64,000 nucleotides of DNA from NAT127 sp034717695. GTDB taxonomy: Bacteria; Pseudomonadota; Gammaproteobacteria; Pseudomonadales; Porticoccaceae. Location of the stretch: contig JAYELS010000058.1 in the NCBI GenBank assembly GCA_034717695.1, positions 56,649 through 120,648 on the forward strand. Reading direction: 5' to 3'. A program made the position numbers and the translations under genes. The number at the start of each line of letters is the position of its first letter. The first letter of the stretch is position 1. Of the stretch, positions 24,237 to 33,593 are shown in pieces. The notes below the pieces were generated by a model. That model made no database searches. It saw only the letters and a program-made list of their open reading frames with translations, and was not told the origin of the DNA.

Positions 24237-26522
24237 ATGAACTCTGCAATGAAACATTCCACCCTGGCCTTGTGCGTGATGGCCGCGATTCCCGCCTTTG
24301 CCGCCGACACTGGACAACCCCGCGCCGCGATCGAGGAAATCACCGTTTCGGCACGGAAGATCGACGAGAGCGTGCAAACTGTGCCGATTTCCATGTCGGC
24401 CATGTCCGGGGATGAGATGGAAAACCAGTCGATTCGCAATATCAATGATATCCAGGCCCAGGTGCCGAACTTGTTTCTGCAAACCCATCCATCCGATCCC
24501 CAGGCTCTATCCCTGTCCATTCGCGGCCAGCGCCAGAACGATATCTTGCTGACGCTCGACCCCTCGGTGGGCATCTACATCGACAACCTCTATTATCCTC
24601 GCACCATGGGCTTGCGTAGTGCCTTGGTGGACGTTGAGCGGGTGGAAGTGTTGCGCGGCCCCCAGGGCACCCTCTACGGGCGCAACACTACCGGTGGTGC
24701 AATGTCGATTTACACCAAAAATCCCACCGATGCTCTCGGCGGGTCGCTCGCTCTGAGTGCGGGCAACTTCTCTGCCCGGGAGGTGAAGGGCATTGCAAAC
24801 ATTCCTCTTACCGACACTGCTGCTCTGCGGCTCGTGGCCCAGAAGGCGGACCGCGACGGTTACGGAGAAAATGCCTTTGGGGATGAGCTTGAGGACGAGG
24901 ATAGCCAGTACCTGCGTGCCAAGCTACGGCTCGACATCACGCCGGAGATTCAGGCCATCCTATTCGGTTCTTATCATAAAAACGAGACTGGCGGGGATAT
25001 TCGCAAACTCGCCTACGTGAATCCCAATGTGCCCTCACTCGCGACAAGAGTAACGGTGGCGCAGGGTGGGGCAGCATCCCATCCCGCCGCGTTGGCGTTG
25101 CTGCAAGGCTATGTCGGCGGTGATTTCTATGAAACCGACGGGACTTTTCCTATGTGGTCTGACTTCGAAGGCCATACCCTGGGCTTTGACCTCACGGCCG
25201 ACTTGGGTAACGGCATCGAGTTCCGCGCCATCACCGGTTATGAAAAGTTTGAAAGGGATAATAGCCAGGATGGCGACGGGACCCCCTTTGCCATTGTCGA
25301 GGCTCTGCGTACCACCGAGGCCAGTTATCTGAGTCAAGAGTTCCAGCTGCTCGGGGGTGGTGACGACTTCAACTGGGTGACTGGTATTTATTATGGCCAT
25401 GAGGACGGCGAGGAGTGGAATGCCAGTATCGTGGTGCCCAACATCAGTCCCACAAGCCCCACGATCTATGCTGCCGATGTGGATAATCGCTCATACGCGG
25501 TGTTTGGCCAGGCCAACTGGGAATTCATGCCCGATTGGCGCCTTACCCTAGGTGCCCGCTATTCTTGGGACGAACGGGAGATCGACGCCAACAACTCCAA
25601 CAAGCGTGACGGCTGTATCGTGCCGGCTCCCGGGGTGCCCGTGACTGGCATACCCGCCAACCCGGCCAATGGGCCGTCCCAGTGTCCGCGCAACTTCTCC
25701 GACGACTTTTCCGACCCATCCTGGCTGGTATCCCTCGATCACCAGCTGAGTGAGGACGTCATGGTCTACGGCAAGGTGGCCTACGGCTATCGCACCGGTG
25801 GCCGCAACATGCGCGGGGTGAACTACATTGAAAACCTGGCAGCCTTCGATCCGGAGACTGTCACCGAATACGAGCTTGGCTTCAAATCCGAGTTTCTTGA
25901 CCGCCGGGTGCGCCTCAATATGGCGTTTTTCTACGACGACTACGAGGATATCCAACGCTCCACGACAGTGCCGATTCCCGGTGTGGGAATCACCACCGCC
26001 GTGGCCAACGCGGCGGCGGCGACAGTGAAGGGTATCGAAGCGGAACTGCAGATGCTCCTCACCGAAGGCTGGTCCTTCAGGGCGGGTTATGGCTGGACTG
26101 ACATGGAATACGACGAGTTCTTCGCCCTCGCCGATTCCACCACGATCCTGGATCGATCCGGTGAAACCTTTGGCGTTCCGGAAAAATCCGCCAACATCAG
26201 CACCCGCTATGCCCTGCCCATGCAATGGGGTGAGGTGGCCGCGCAGGTAGACTATCAATGGCAGGATGAATACATTACGGTGCCCGAAGTGCCCACCAAG
26301 GGGCCTCTTACCCAGCAGTCCTTCGGTCTTGTCAACGCTCGGCTAACCTTCGCGATCGACAGTATGGATGCCGATATTTCCCTGTTTGGCAAGAACCTGG
26401 CGGATGAGGAGTACATAGTCGGTGGCGGTAACGCCGAGACCTCGGTGGGCTACACCTTCGTGATTCCCGGCGAGCCCCGCACCTATGGCATCTCGTTCAC
26501 CAAACGCCTCGGCGACTTTTAG
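24237..26522 (+). CDS. TonB-dependent outer-membrane receptor
   Basis: TonB-dependent receptor of 761 residues for energised uptake across the outer membrane. A signal peptide ends near AFA-AD (about residue 22). A TonB-box-like IEEITVSARK follows, then the plug domain with VEVLRGPQGTLYGRNTTGG and the 22-strand barrel ending in a C-terminal Phe (TKRLGDF), as expected for outer-membrane beta-barrels. It is regulated by the divergent TetR through the palindrome over its promoter (inference). The neighbours (P450s, Rieske pair, MFS) suggest an organic catabolic substrate rather than iron-siderophore. Confidence 0.93.
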   Translation: MNSAMKHSTLALCVMAAIPAFAADTGQPRAAIEEITVSARKIDESVQTVPISMSAMSGDEMENQSIRNINDIQAQVPNLFLQTHPSDPQALSLSIRGQRQNDILLTLDPSVGIYIDNLYYPRTMGLRSALVDVERVEVLRGPQGTLYGRNTTGGAMSIYTKNPTDALGGSLALSAGNFSAREVKGIANIPLTDTAALRLVAQKADRDGYGENAFGDELEDEDSQYLRAKLRLDITPEIQAILFGSYHKNETGGDIRKLAYVNPNVPSLATRVTVAQGGAASHPAALALLQGYVGGDFYETDGTFPMWSDFEGHTLGFDLTADLGNGIEFRAITGYEKFERDNSQDGDGTPFAIVEALRTTEASYLSQEFQLLGGGDDFNWVTGIYYGHEDGEEWNASIVVPNISPTSPTIYAADVDNRSYAVFGQANWEFMPDWRLTLGARYSWDEREIDANNSNKRDGCIVPAPGVPVTGIPANPANGPSQCPRNFSDDFSDPSWLVSLDHQLSEDVMVYGKVAYGYRTGGRNMRGVNYIENLAAFDPETVTEYELGFKSEFLDRRVRLNMAFFYDDYEDIQRSTTVPIPGVGITTAVANAAAATVKGIEAELQMLLTEGWSFRAGYGWTDMEYDEFFALADSTTILDRSGETFGVPEKSANISTRYALPMQWGEVAAQVDYQWQDEYITVPEVPTKGPLTQQSFGLVNARLTFAIDSMDADISLFGKNLADEEYIVGGGNAETSVGYTFVIPGEPRTYGISFTKRLGDF

Positions 26523-26588
26523 GTGTTGTGTATCCCGGCGGGCAGCCAGATGGCGCCCGCCGGTCCCTTGCCCTGAGAGAGGAACACC

Positions 26589-27179
26589 GTGACTTCTCCA
26601 CTCGACACCGCGACTTTGCAGCAGATGTTCAGCGAAGCCCGCACCCACAACGCCTGGCATGACCGCCCCGTCGGCGACGACCTGATCCGGCGCCTCTACG
26701 ATCTGGTGAAGTGGGGGCCCACCACCGCCAACACCTGCCCGGGGCGCTTTGTGTTCGTCCGCACTCCCGAGGGCAAGGAGCGCCTGCGCCCCCACATCAA
26801 CGAGGGCAACCTGGCCAAGACCATGGGGGCGCCCTGCACGGTGATCGTGGCCTACGACACAGAGTTTTACGAACTGATGCCGAAGTTGTTCCCGGCCCGG
26901 GATTACCGCGCCCTGTTCGCCGGCAAGGAGGCGCTGATCGCGGAAATCTGCATGCGCAGCTCGTCCCTGCAGGGCGGCTACCTGATCATGGCGGCCCGGG
27001 CCCTCGGCCTCGATTGCGGGCCCATGTCCGGGTTCAATGCCGAGACCCTCAATGCCGAGTTCTTCCCCGACGGGCGCTGGCGGGCCAATTTCCTCTGCAA
27101 TCTGGGCTACGGCGCCGAGGCGGGCTTGTTTCCCCGCAATCCGCGCCTGGATTTCGACGAGGCCTGCCAGTTGCTGTGA
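26589..27179 (+). CDS. nitroreductase family protein, RutE-like
   Basis: FMN-dependent nitroreductase-fold protein, 196 residues, resembling the malonic-semialdehyde reductase RutE branch. Shared features include the length, RPVGDDLIRRLYDLVKWGPTTANTCPGRF near the N-terminus, SSLQGGYLIMAARALGLDCGPMSGF, and the C-terminal NLGYGAEAGLFPRNPRL. The GTG start at 26589 is preceded by GAGAGGAAC. It lies between the TonB receptor and an MFS gene in the same direction. No other rut gene is present, so it probably reduces a different aldehyde or an enone (inference). Confidence 0.87.
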   Translation: MTSPLDTATLQQMFSEARTHNAWHDRPVGDDLIRRLYDLVKWGPTTANTCPGRFVFVRTPEGKERLRPHINEGNLAKTMGAPCTVIVAYDTEFYELMPKLFPARDYRALFAGKEALIAEICMRSSSLQGGYLIMAARALGLDCGPMSGFNAETLNAEFFPDGRWRANFLCNLGYGAEAGLFPRNPRLDFDEACQLL

Positions 27180-27225
27180 GCTTTTGCCGACCCAGGAACT
27201 GTCCACTGACCTAGGAATAATAACG

Positions 27226-28662
27226 ATGAATCCGACCGACTCCCCCGCCGCAACGGCGCAGACCGCGCTGCCCGCCTACCGGGGGCAAAGCCAGGTGAAA
27301 ATCATCCTGGTACTGATGCTGGTGTACACCTTCAACTACATGGACAGGGTGATCTTCGCCTCGGTGGGGGAGGCGGTAAAGGAGGATCTCGCCCTCACCG
27401 ACCTGCAGCTGGGGCTGCTGGGTGGCCTCGCCTTCGCGGCCTTCTACACCCTGTTCGGCCTGCCCCTGGCCCGCCTCGCGGAGCGTTTCAACCGGGTGGG
27501 GATCATCGCCGTCTGCGTGGCGGTGTGGTCCGCCATGACGGCGCTGTGCGGTACTGCCATGGCCTACTGGCAGCTGTTGCTGTTCCGCATGGGGGTGGGC
27601 ATTGGCGAGGCGGGGTTCACCCCCACGGTGGTGTCGCTGATCTCCGATTATTTCAAACCCAACCGCCGCGCCACCGCCTATTCGGTGATTATCCTGGCGG
27701 TGCCCATCGGCTCGTTCCTGGCGGCCGCCCTGGGGGGCTGGATCGTCGAGAATTTCGGCTGGCGCACGGTGTTTTTCGTGATCGGCCCACCGGGCATGTT
27801 GCTCGGCCTGCTCACCTGGTTCGCCCTCCGCGAGCCGCCCCGGGGCCATTCCGATGGCAAGCTGGATCAGGATCCGGTGCCGCCCCTCAGGGAGGTGCTG
27901 CCCTATCTGTGGCGCAAGTCCGCCTTTGTCCACCTCACCCTGGGGGCGGCGATCATCGGTTTTGTCGCCTACGGCAACAATTTCTTTCTGATGCCCTTCC
28001 TGGTGCGCAATTTCGACCTGGATCACGCCCAGGCGGGGATGATCCTGGGGATTATCCTCGGCGTCTCCGCGGCGGTGGGCACCCTGTCCGGGGGGCTTCT
28101 GTCGGACTGGGCGGGGCGCCACAACCTTCGCTGGTACGCCTGGCTCCCGGCCATCGGGCTGGTGGGCTCCTGGCCGTTCTATGTGCTGGCGCTCTTTCAG
28201 CAGAGCCTGGTGCCGGCGGTGGTGCTGATGGTGATCGGCAGCATCACCTTCTACGCCTTCCTGCCCACCACCCAGACGGTGACCCAGGGGCTGGTGCGGC
28301 CCAAGATGCGGGCCTCCACCTCGGCCATTCACGGCCTGGCGTCAGCGATGCTGGGGCTTGGTGCCGGGCCGGTATTTCTCGGTTGGGCCAGCGATTTCTT
28401 CGCCGGCCGGGCGTTCGCGGGGCTTGTGTCCGGCGGGGATTTCGCGGTCACCTGCCAGGGCGAGGACATGGCGTCCCTCGCCGCCGAGGTTGCCGGTGCC
28501 TGCGGCGCCGCGTCCGCCGAGGGCATTCAGTTCGCCATGGTCACCGCGTCCCTCGGGCTGTTGTGGGCCGCTGCCCACTACCTGCGGGCGGCCAGGTCCC
28601 TGCGGGACGAGGTGGTCTCCCCTTATCTTGAGGGCAAGGCGACTTCGGTCGGGCCGGACTGA
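27226..28662 (+). CDS. MFS transporter
   Basis: Major facilitator superfamily permease of 478 residues with about 12 membrane helices. It has FNYMDRVIFASVGEAVKEDL after helix 1, the loop 2-3 motif GLPLARLAERFNRVG, and LLSDWAGRHNLRW in the second half. The insertion around residues 405-430 (SGGDFAVTCQGEDMASLAAEV) resembles spinster-type transporters. I chose the ATG at 27226 (AGGAATAA upstream). It is followed by a strong intrinsic terminator at 28693. It probably imports or exports a catabolic intermediate; direction and cargo are unknown. Confidence 0.9.
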   Translation: MNPTDSPAATAQTALPAYRGQSQVKIILVLMLVYTFNYMDRVIFASVGEAVKEDLALTDLQLGLLGGLAFAAFYTLFGLPLARLAERFNRVGIIAVCVAVWSAMTALCGTAMAYWQLLLFRMGVGIGEAGFTPTVVSLISDYFKPNRRATAYSVIILAVPIGSFLAAALGGWIVENFGWRTVFFVIGPPGMLLGLLTWFALREPPRGHSDGKLDQDPVPPLREVLPYLWRKSAFVHLTLGAAIIGFVAYGNNFFLMPFLVRNFDLDHAQAGMILGIILGVSAAVGTLSGGLLSDWAGRHNLRWYAWLPAIGLVGSWPFYVLALFQQSLVPAVVLMVIGSITFYAFLPTTQTVTQGLVRPKMRASTSAIHGLASAMLGLGAGPVFLGWASDFFAGRAFAGLVSGGDFAVTCQGEDMASLAAEVAGACGAASAEGIQFAMVTASLGLLWAAAHYLRAARSLRDEVVSPYLEGKATSVGPD

Positions 28663-28692
28663 GGGGGCTGCCAGCCCCTGTGCCGCACGTCC

Positions 28693-28718
28693 GGCGCCCT
28701 GTGGGCGCCCCCTTTTTT
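28693..28718 (+). terminator. intrinsic terminator after the MFS gene
   Basis: GGCGCCC, a 3-base TGT loop and GGGCGCC (28693-28709) are followed after three C by six T (28713-28718). This is a standard rho-independent structure, 31 bases after the MFS stop. Confidence 0.8.
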
Positions 28719-28987
28719 CGGGGGTTTGGTTCGAATATAAAGTTACAATTCATAATATATTGAAACTTTTATGCTCCGGTGTTAGGGTTGAAATCATCGC
28801 AAATGGTGGCTATCTGGCCGCCTCTGTTCATCCAGGGTGGGCAGGGGCAGCCCCGGGGTTCGACGTCCCGCGGGGCGGCCCCGGTCGGCGCCCCTGGCGA
28901 TGACAATGATCGGCCGGCTTCCCCTGATTCCCGAGAGGGCGGCGCTGGCCACCGATAACAGCCCGTCATGCATGGGAGGAAATTCCG
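28719..28987. other. AT-rich upstream region of the P450 gene
   Basis: Non-coding gap between terminator and P450. Bases 28735-28772 are strikingly AT-rich for this genome (TTACAATTCATAATATATTG and flanks) and probably hold the promoter of the P450 gene. I could not fix a single -35/-10 pair. The ribosome-binding site GGGAGGAAA is at 28975-28983. Confidence 0.4.
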
Positions 28988-30214
28988 ATGACAGCTCCGA
29001 CAGTGGATTCCGTCAAACACCTGGTGTTTGAAGACTTCGACCCTTTTTCAGCGGCGTTTCGCGCCGACCCCACCGCCTATCACAGCGACCTGCTGGCCAA
29101 ATCCCCGGCCTTTATCGCCATGGAGGGGGATATCGCCTCCGCCTACGTGGCCAAGTTCGACCAGTGCCTGCAGGTGCTCGGCAACTGGGAGCAGTTTTCC
29201 AGCGTCAAGCCCAAGGGTTTGCCCGGGATGCAGCGGGTGGATTTCTTCAACAGCATGCCGGTGATGAACTATTCCGATCCGCCCCAGCACGATCGCCTGC
29301 GGCGGGTGGTAAACGTGGCCTTCTCCCCCGGCCGCGTCAGGCAGCTGGCGGAAGCCACCGACACCATCATCGACCAGCTGCTCGGCCGTATCGAGGCCGG
29401 GCAGGCGTTCGACGGCATGGCGGACATTGGCAAGCCCCTGGCGGTGAAGGTGCTGTTCGATGAGTTCCTGGGTATTCCCCCCAAGGATCAGCACATCTTC
29501 TTCGAGTTTGGCGCAACCTTCTTCCTGCTCGACAAGCTCAAGCTCGGCGATCCGAAGCCCAAGGAGTATCTGGACGCCTGGGCCCGGGGCGAGGCCTATC
29601 TGCGGGACGTGCTGGCGCAGGCGGGCAAGACTGGTGGCGACAACGTGCTCGCCATGATCGCCGCCGCCAGTGAAAGTGGCACCATGAGCGATGCCGAGAT
29701 GATGGCCATGGTGTGCGTGCTGTTCACCGGTGGGGTGCCCACGGTGTCGGCGATGTCGGCGTCCGCCATCCACTACCTCGCCGCCCATCCGGAGATCGCC
29801 GAGCGCATCCGCCAGGATGAATCCCTGGCCAAGCCTTTCTGCGAGGAAGTGTTCCGGCTCGATGCGCCGGTGACCCTGGTGATGCGCTTTGCCACGGAGG
29901 ATGTAGAGGTGGGCCCGCAAACCATTCTCAAGGGCATGCCGGTTTATACCATGATTTCCGTGGCCAACCGGGACCCGGAGGTCTATGACAATCCCCTTGA
30001 GTTCAGCGTCGATCGCAAGAATATGCGCCATCTGGCCTTTGGCAACGGCACCCACGTGTGCATCGGCAACGCCATCACCCGGATGATTCTGCCGAAGCTG
30101 GTGGTGGAGGCGGCGCGGCGCCTGCCGGGGCTGCGCCTTGATCCAAATGGTGAGGGGGTGTGGGAAACCAGCCCCCGGTCACGTCACCGCCTGAAGGTGC
30201 CGGTGATCGCCTGA
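28988..30214 (+). CDS. cytochrome P450
   Basis: Soluble P450 of 408 residues. The heme loop is FGNGTHVCIG with C358, the ExxR is in EEVFRLDAPV, and the I-helix reads LFTGGVPTVSA with the Thr retained but no acidic partner. MNYSDPPQHDRLRRVVNVAFSP is the typical C-helix region. It is a single-gene transcription unit: a terminator lies upstream at 28693 and a strong one downstream at 30239. It differs clearly from the P450s at 22059 and 59500. No ferredoxin gene is adjacent. Confidence 0.93.
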   Translation: MTAPTVDSVKHLVFEDFDPFSAAFRADPTAYHSDLLAKSPAFIAMEGDIASAYVAKFDQCLQVLGNWEQFSSVKPKGLPGMQRVDFFNSMPVMNYSDPPQHDRLRRVVNVAFSPGRVRQLAEATDTIIDQLLGRIEAGQAFDGMADIGKPLAVKVLFDEFLGIPPKDQHIFFEFGATFFLLDKLKLGDPKPKEYLDAWARGEAYLRDVLAQAGKTGGDNVLAMIAAASESGTMSDAEMMAMVCVLFTGGVPTVSAMSASAIHYLAAHPEIAERIRQDESLAKPFCEEVFRLDAPVTLVMRFATEDVEVGPQTILKGMPVYTMISVANRDPEVYDNPLEFSVDRKNMRHLAFGNGTHVCIGNAITRMILPKLVVEAARRLPGLRLDPNGEGVWETSPRSRHRLKVPVIA

Positions 30215-30238
30215 GGGGCGATCCAGGGGCTGTATGAC

Positions 30239-30275
30239 AGGCCAGGCCACCCCGAGGGATGGCCTGGCCTTTTTG
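30239..30275. terminator. strong intrinsic terminator between convergent genes
   Basis: AGGCCAGGCCA (30239-30249) pairs perfectly with TGGCCTGGCCT (30260-30270) around a 10-base loop, followed by a T run. It lies between the P450 stop (30214) and the stop of the convergent LLM gene (30326). Confidence 0.85.
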
Positions 30276-30325
30276 TTACCATTTCATTTTTCCGGCGCGC
30301 GGGATGCCGGTTTCCGCAGCCTCGG

Positions 30326-31249
30326 TCAGAGGCTCGCCACCTTGGGCATGATTTCACTGGCCACCCAGCGCATGTGATCCTTGAGACCGTCGAGACCCTC
30401 CAGGGGCGGGCGCGGCACGATGGTGTCGGTGACGCCCAGTTCCGCCAGCCAGGCGCATTGATCGATGATCTTGGCGGCGTCCCAGGCGCCCTTGGCGCGG
30501 TCGTCGCCCTTGATCTCGTGGTGGGCGCCGACATTGAGCATCTCCAGGGCAAAGAAGATGTCGATGTGGCGGCCGTCGTACTCGGGCTGGGATTTGATCA
30601 GGTCGAGGGCTTCGGCGAATTTCTCCGGGGGCGTCTGGAACGGCGACCAGCCGTCGGCGTACTTGCCGACCCGCTTCAGCACCGCCGGCGCGTCGCCGCC
30701 GAGCATGATGGGCAGGCGCTTCTGGGCGGGCTTGGGGGCAAAGGCGGCATTGTCGAAGGAGACGAATTCTCCCTTGAAGCGGGGCGCGTCCTCGGTCCAC
30801 AGGGTGCGCATCACTTCGAGATACTCGTCGCACATTTTGCCGCGCTTGTGGAAGTCCACATTGAGGATATCGAACTCTTCCTTGAGCCAGCCCACCCCGA
30901 AGATCGGCGCACAGCGCCCGCCGCTCAGCCAGTCGAGGGTGGACCAGGCCTTGGCCTGAACGACGGGGTTCTGCAGGGGCAGGATGTTGACGGAGGAGCG
31001 CAGGCGGATGCGGGAGGTGTGGCCGGCGATCACCCCGAGGGCCACGGTGCTGTGCAGGTAGTGATCCCCGGACAGGGGAATGTGCTCGTTGGGCACGATG
31101 AAATGCTCGCCGAGCATGGCGGCGTGAAAGCCGAGTTCATCGGCGAGCTTCACGGTGTCGAGCATCTGGGCGGTGGTCATCGCCGATTCCCAGGGCTGGG
31201 TCATGGCGGCGACTTTCATGCAGTTGGGTACGGCAAAGCTGATTTTCAT
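30326..31249 (-). CDS. LLM-class flavin-dependent oxidoreductase
   Basis: Luciferase-like monooxygenase of 307 residues: ADELGFHAAMLGEHFIVPNEH after the first strand and LSGGRCAPIFGVGWLKEEF, the conserved phosphate/flavin-side block. PIMLGGDAPAVLKRVGKYADGW is typical of the F420-dependent TIGR03619-like branch. FMN or F420 dependence cannot be settled by eye. The ATG is at 31249. It precedes no close gene and is separated from the SDR at 31393 by 143 bases. Probably part of the same catabolic set. Confidence 0.88.
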   Translation of the reverse strand: MKISFAVPNCMKVAAMTQPWESAMTTAQMLDTVKLADELGFHAAMLGEHFIVPNEHIPLSGDHYLHSTVALGVIAGHTSRIRLRSSVNILPLQNPVVQAKAWSTLDWLSGGRCAPIFGVGWLKEEFDILNVDFHKRGKMCDEYLEVMRTLWTEDAPRFKGEFVSFDNAAFAPKPAQKRLPIMLGGDAPAVLKRVGKYADGWSPFQTPPEKFAEALDLIKSQPEYDGRHIDIFFALEMLNVGAHHEIKGDDRAKGAWDAAKIIDQCAWLAELGVTDTIVPRPPLEGLDGLKDHMRWVASEIMPKVASL

Positions 31250-31392
31250 GGTGACTCCTGGACAAGAATGGAGGGGCGGTGCCCGCCGGGGTTATTGGTG
31301 TTGTTGGGGAATCCTTGCTGCGGGCGTTTGATTATAGGTAGTGGGCCCCGGCAGGCAAGGATGACGCCCGCCGGGGTCGCGGGGCGAGGACA

Positions 31393-32223
31393 TCAGCTGC
31401 CTATGCCAAACCCCATGTCCCGCATCATCCGCCGCTCGTCGGTGACCTGGCTGCCCTTGGCCTGGATGCCGCCGTCCACGCAGTAGGTCTGGCCGGTGAT
31501 CCACTGGCTGCGGTCGGAGACCAGGAAGGCGACCATCTCGGCGATGTCCTCGGGCTTGCCGAGACGGGGAACCAGCTTGTGGCTGATGAACATCTCCTGC
31601 ATGGGCAGGGGCATGGTTTCGGCGAGCCTTTCCGTCTTGATGAGGCCGAGGGAAATGGTGTTGCAGCGGATGCCGCGATCGCCGTACTGGGTGGCGATGT
31701 ACTTGGTGAGTGTATTGATGGCGCCCTTGCTGCAGGCGTAGGCGGTCTGGTACAGGTGGCCGGCGAGGGCGGTGCCGGAGCTGATGTTGACGATGGCGCC
31801 ACCGCCGGTCTTGAGCATGGCGGCGATGGCGTGCTTGCACATCAGCATGGTGCCCCGGGCGTTGACGGCGAACACGCTGTCCCAGACGTCGACATCCATG
31901 GTGAGGACATCCACGTCGTTCATCAGGCCCTGGCGGGCGGCGTTGTTGTCCAGGGCGTCGATACGCCCAAAGGTGTCGAGGGTGAACTCCATCAACGCCT
32001 TGACGCTGCTTTCATCGGCGATGTCCACGCTGCCGTGGGCCACCTCGCCGTACTGGGCCACCTGGGCGGCGGCGTCGGTCATGTCGAGGCCGGGCAGGTC
32101 GGCGATCACCACCCGGGCGCCGCCGGAGGCGAGGCGCTTGGCGGTGGCAAGGCCGACGCCGCGCTGGGCGCCGCTGATGATGACAACCTTGCCTTCCACG
32201 TCGCGCAGTGTATTTTGAGTCAT
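31393..32223 (-). CDS. short-chain dehydrogenase/reductase
   Basis: SDR of 276 residues. The cofactor loop is SGAQRGVG (Ser instead of Thr), with IADLPG, the NNAA variant of NNAG (LDNNAARQG) and catalytic YACSK following NISSGTA. The C-terminal extension after VDGG is about 27 residues longer than in the neighbouring SDRs. I chose the ATG at 32223 with AGGAATAA upstream. It is divergent from the second split Rieske pair. Confidence 0.9.
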   Translation of the reverse strand: MTQNTLRDVEGKVVIISGAQRGVGLATAKRLASGGARVVIADLPGLDMTDAAAQVAQYGEVAHGSVDIADESSVKALMEFTLDTFGRIDALDNNAARQGLMNDVDVLTMDVDVWDSVFAVNARGTMLMCKHAIAAMLKTGGGAIVNISSGTALAGHLYQTAYACSKGAINTLTKYIATQYGDRGIRCNTISLGLIKTERLAETMPLPMQEMFISHKLVPRLGKPEDIAEMVAFLVSDRSQWITGQTYCVDGGIQAKGSQVTDERRMMRDMGFGIGS

Positions 32224-32568
32224 GGGATTATTCCTTAGGGGTCGGTGCGGGGGCGGGCCCCGGCATGTATCCATGCCCTTGGCGCGCCGGCGGCGCGGGT
32301 CGGGTCGTTATGGGTCTGGCCCGCGCCGATACCATCGCCCGGCGGGCACTGCCGCGGCCAATAGTGGCGGAATTCCGGGTTGCGGTCCATATACAGAGCC
32401 CCGGGTCTGTCCGAATTCCCGCGCCGGTGGCGCGGCCTGTCGCTGGACAAAAACGGCGATTTGTCGATTGGCGGAGTTTGCGGTTATTCCCCACAATAAG
32501 CCGTCCCAGCGTCGCCCCGCGACCGCCCCAGGATGACCATAACGATCGACCACTCAGGTGAGGACAGC
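32224..32568. other. 345-base divergent intergenic region
   Basis: Non-coding gap between the SDR and the second Rieske pair. It has two copies of GAATTCC 43 bases apart (32371-32377 and 32414-32420) in an imperfect dyad, and a weak promoter-like TTGGCG (32468-32473), 18 bases, CACAAT (32492-32497) reading toward the Rieske gene. I see no RNA gene or small ORF I would support. Confidence 0.35.
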
Positions 32569-33558
32569 ATGACCGATAAAGAACTCTGGTGGCCCGTCTG
32601 CCACGGCGAGGACGTGACCGCCACCAAACCCCTCGGCATTTATCTCGGCGGCGAGCGCTACGCCCTCTATCGCGATGGCCTCGGTGTGGTGCGCATCGTC
32701 GAGGATCGCTGCCCCCACCGCCGCGCGCCCCTGTCCCTCGGTCGCATCACGGCGCAGGGGGATATCCAGTGCGGCTACCACGGCTGGACCTTCAACGGCG
32801 AGAGCGGCGAGCTGTGCGGCTTTCCCAACCTCGCCCCTGGGGAGCGCCTGCCCCAATGCGGCATTCTCACCTACCGGGCAACCGAGCGCCGCGGGCTGGT
32901 GTACCTCTGGGCCGGCAAGGCCGAGGCCGCGAGCCCTGCGTCGCTGCCGGAGCAACCCTACCGGGTGCGCGGTCGCGAGTTCCGCGGTGCCCTCATCCAC
33001 CCCATGGGCCACGGGGAGGTGGTGGCGGGCCTGCTCGACGCGCCGGGCCTGTTCCTCGATTACCTCGGGGTCTATTTCACCGACAAGCCCCAGGGGGATC
33101 CCCGCCTCGACAACGGCCTGGTGGTGGTCGAGCGGGCCGCCCGCTGGAACCTGGTGGGGGAGAAGGCGCTGCACATCGGCCCCCTGCGGCACCGCGCCGA
33201 TTTCCCCCTGTTGCTGCGCTCCCACACCGCCCTGGTGACCGGCGAGACCACCGCCCAGTTGCTGGACGCCCGCAGCGAGCGGCTGATGGCGGAGATTCTC
33301 ATCGCCGCCCACCCCCATGCCCGCGGCATGACCGCCCTTCACTGGCGCGCCGTGGTCGACCCCGAGGCCCACGGCAAGCTCTCCCCCCTCTACAAACTGT
33401 GGTTTGCCCGGGGCAAGAGTCCGCTGTCGCCCCGCGCCGAGGTCGACACCGAGGCGTTGACCCGGGTGTTGCCCGGCCCCGCCGAGGACTGGCGCGCCCT
33501 GTCCCGGGCCGCCACCGAGTCCCCCAACAGGAGCGCCACCCTGGTGGCAATCGGTTGA
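32569..33558 (+). CDS. Rieske [2Fe-2S] protein with degenerate oxygenase domain (second pair)
   Basis: A 329-residue homologue of the protein at 20032. The Rieske ligands are intact: C48-x-H50 and C68-x2-H71, in EDRCPHRRAPLSLG and CGYHGWTFNG. The segment that should hold N-x2-D-x2-H-x4-H reads GHGEVVAGLLDAPGLFLDY, with no N and no His ligands at the right spacing, so the mononuclear iron site is lost. I chose the ATG at 32569 (AGGTGAGGA upstream). The partner gene starts 36 bases downstream. Electron-transfer partner of that protein (inference). Confidence 0.88.
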   Translation: MTDKELWWPVCHGEDVTATKPLGIYLGGERYALYRDGLGVVRIVEDRCPHRRAPLSLGRITAQGDIQCGYHGWTFNGESGELCGFPNLAPGERLPQCGILTYRATERRGLVYLWAGKAEAASPASLPEQPYRVRGREFRGALIHPMGHGEVVAGLLDAPGLFLDYLGVYFTDKPQGDPRLDNGLVVVERAARWNLVGEKALHIGPLRHRADFPLLLRSHTALVTGETTAQLLDARSERLMAEILIAAHPHARGMTALHWRAVVDPEAHGKLSPLYKLWFARGKSPLSPRAEVDTEALTRVLPGPAEDWRALSRAATESPNRSATLVAIG

Positions 33559-33593
33559 GCATCCGCTAGGCTTACTGCCAGGAGGTAATAGCC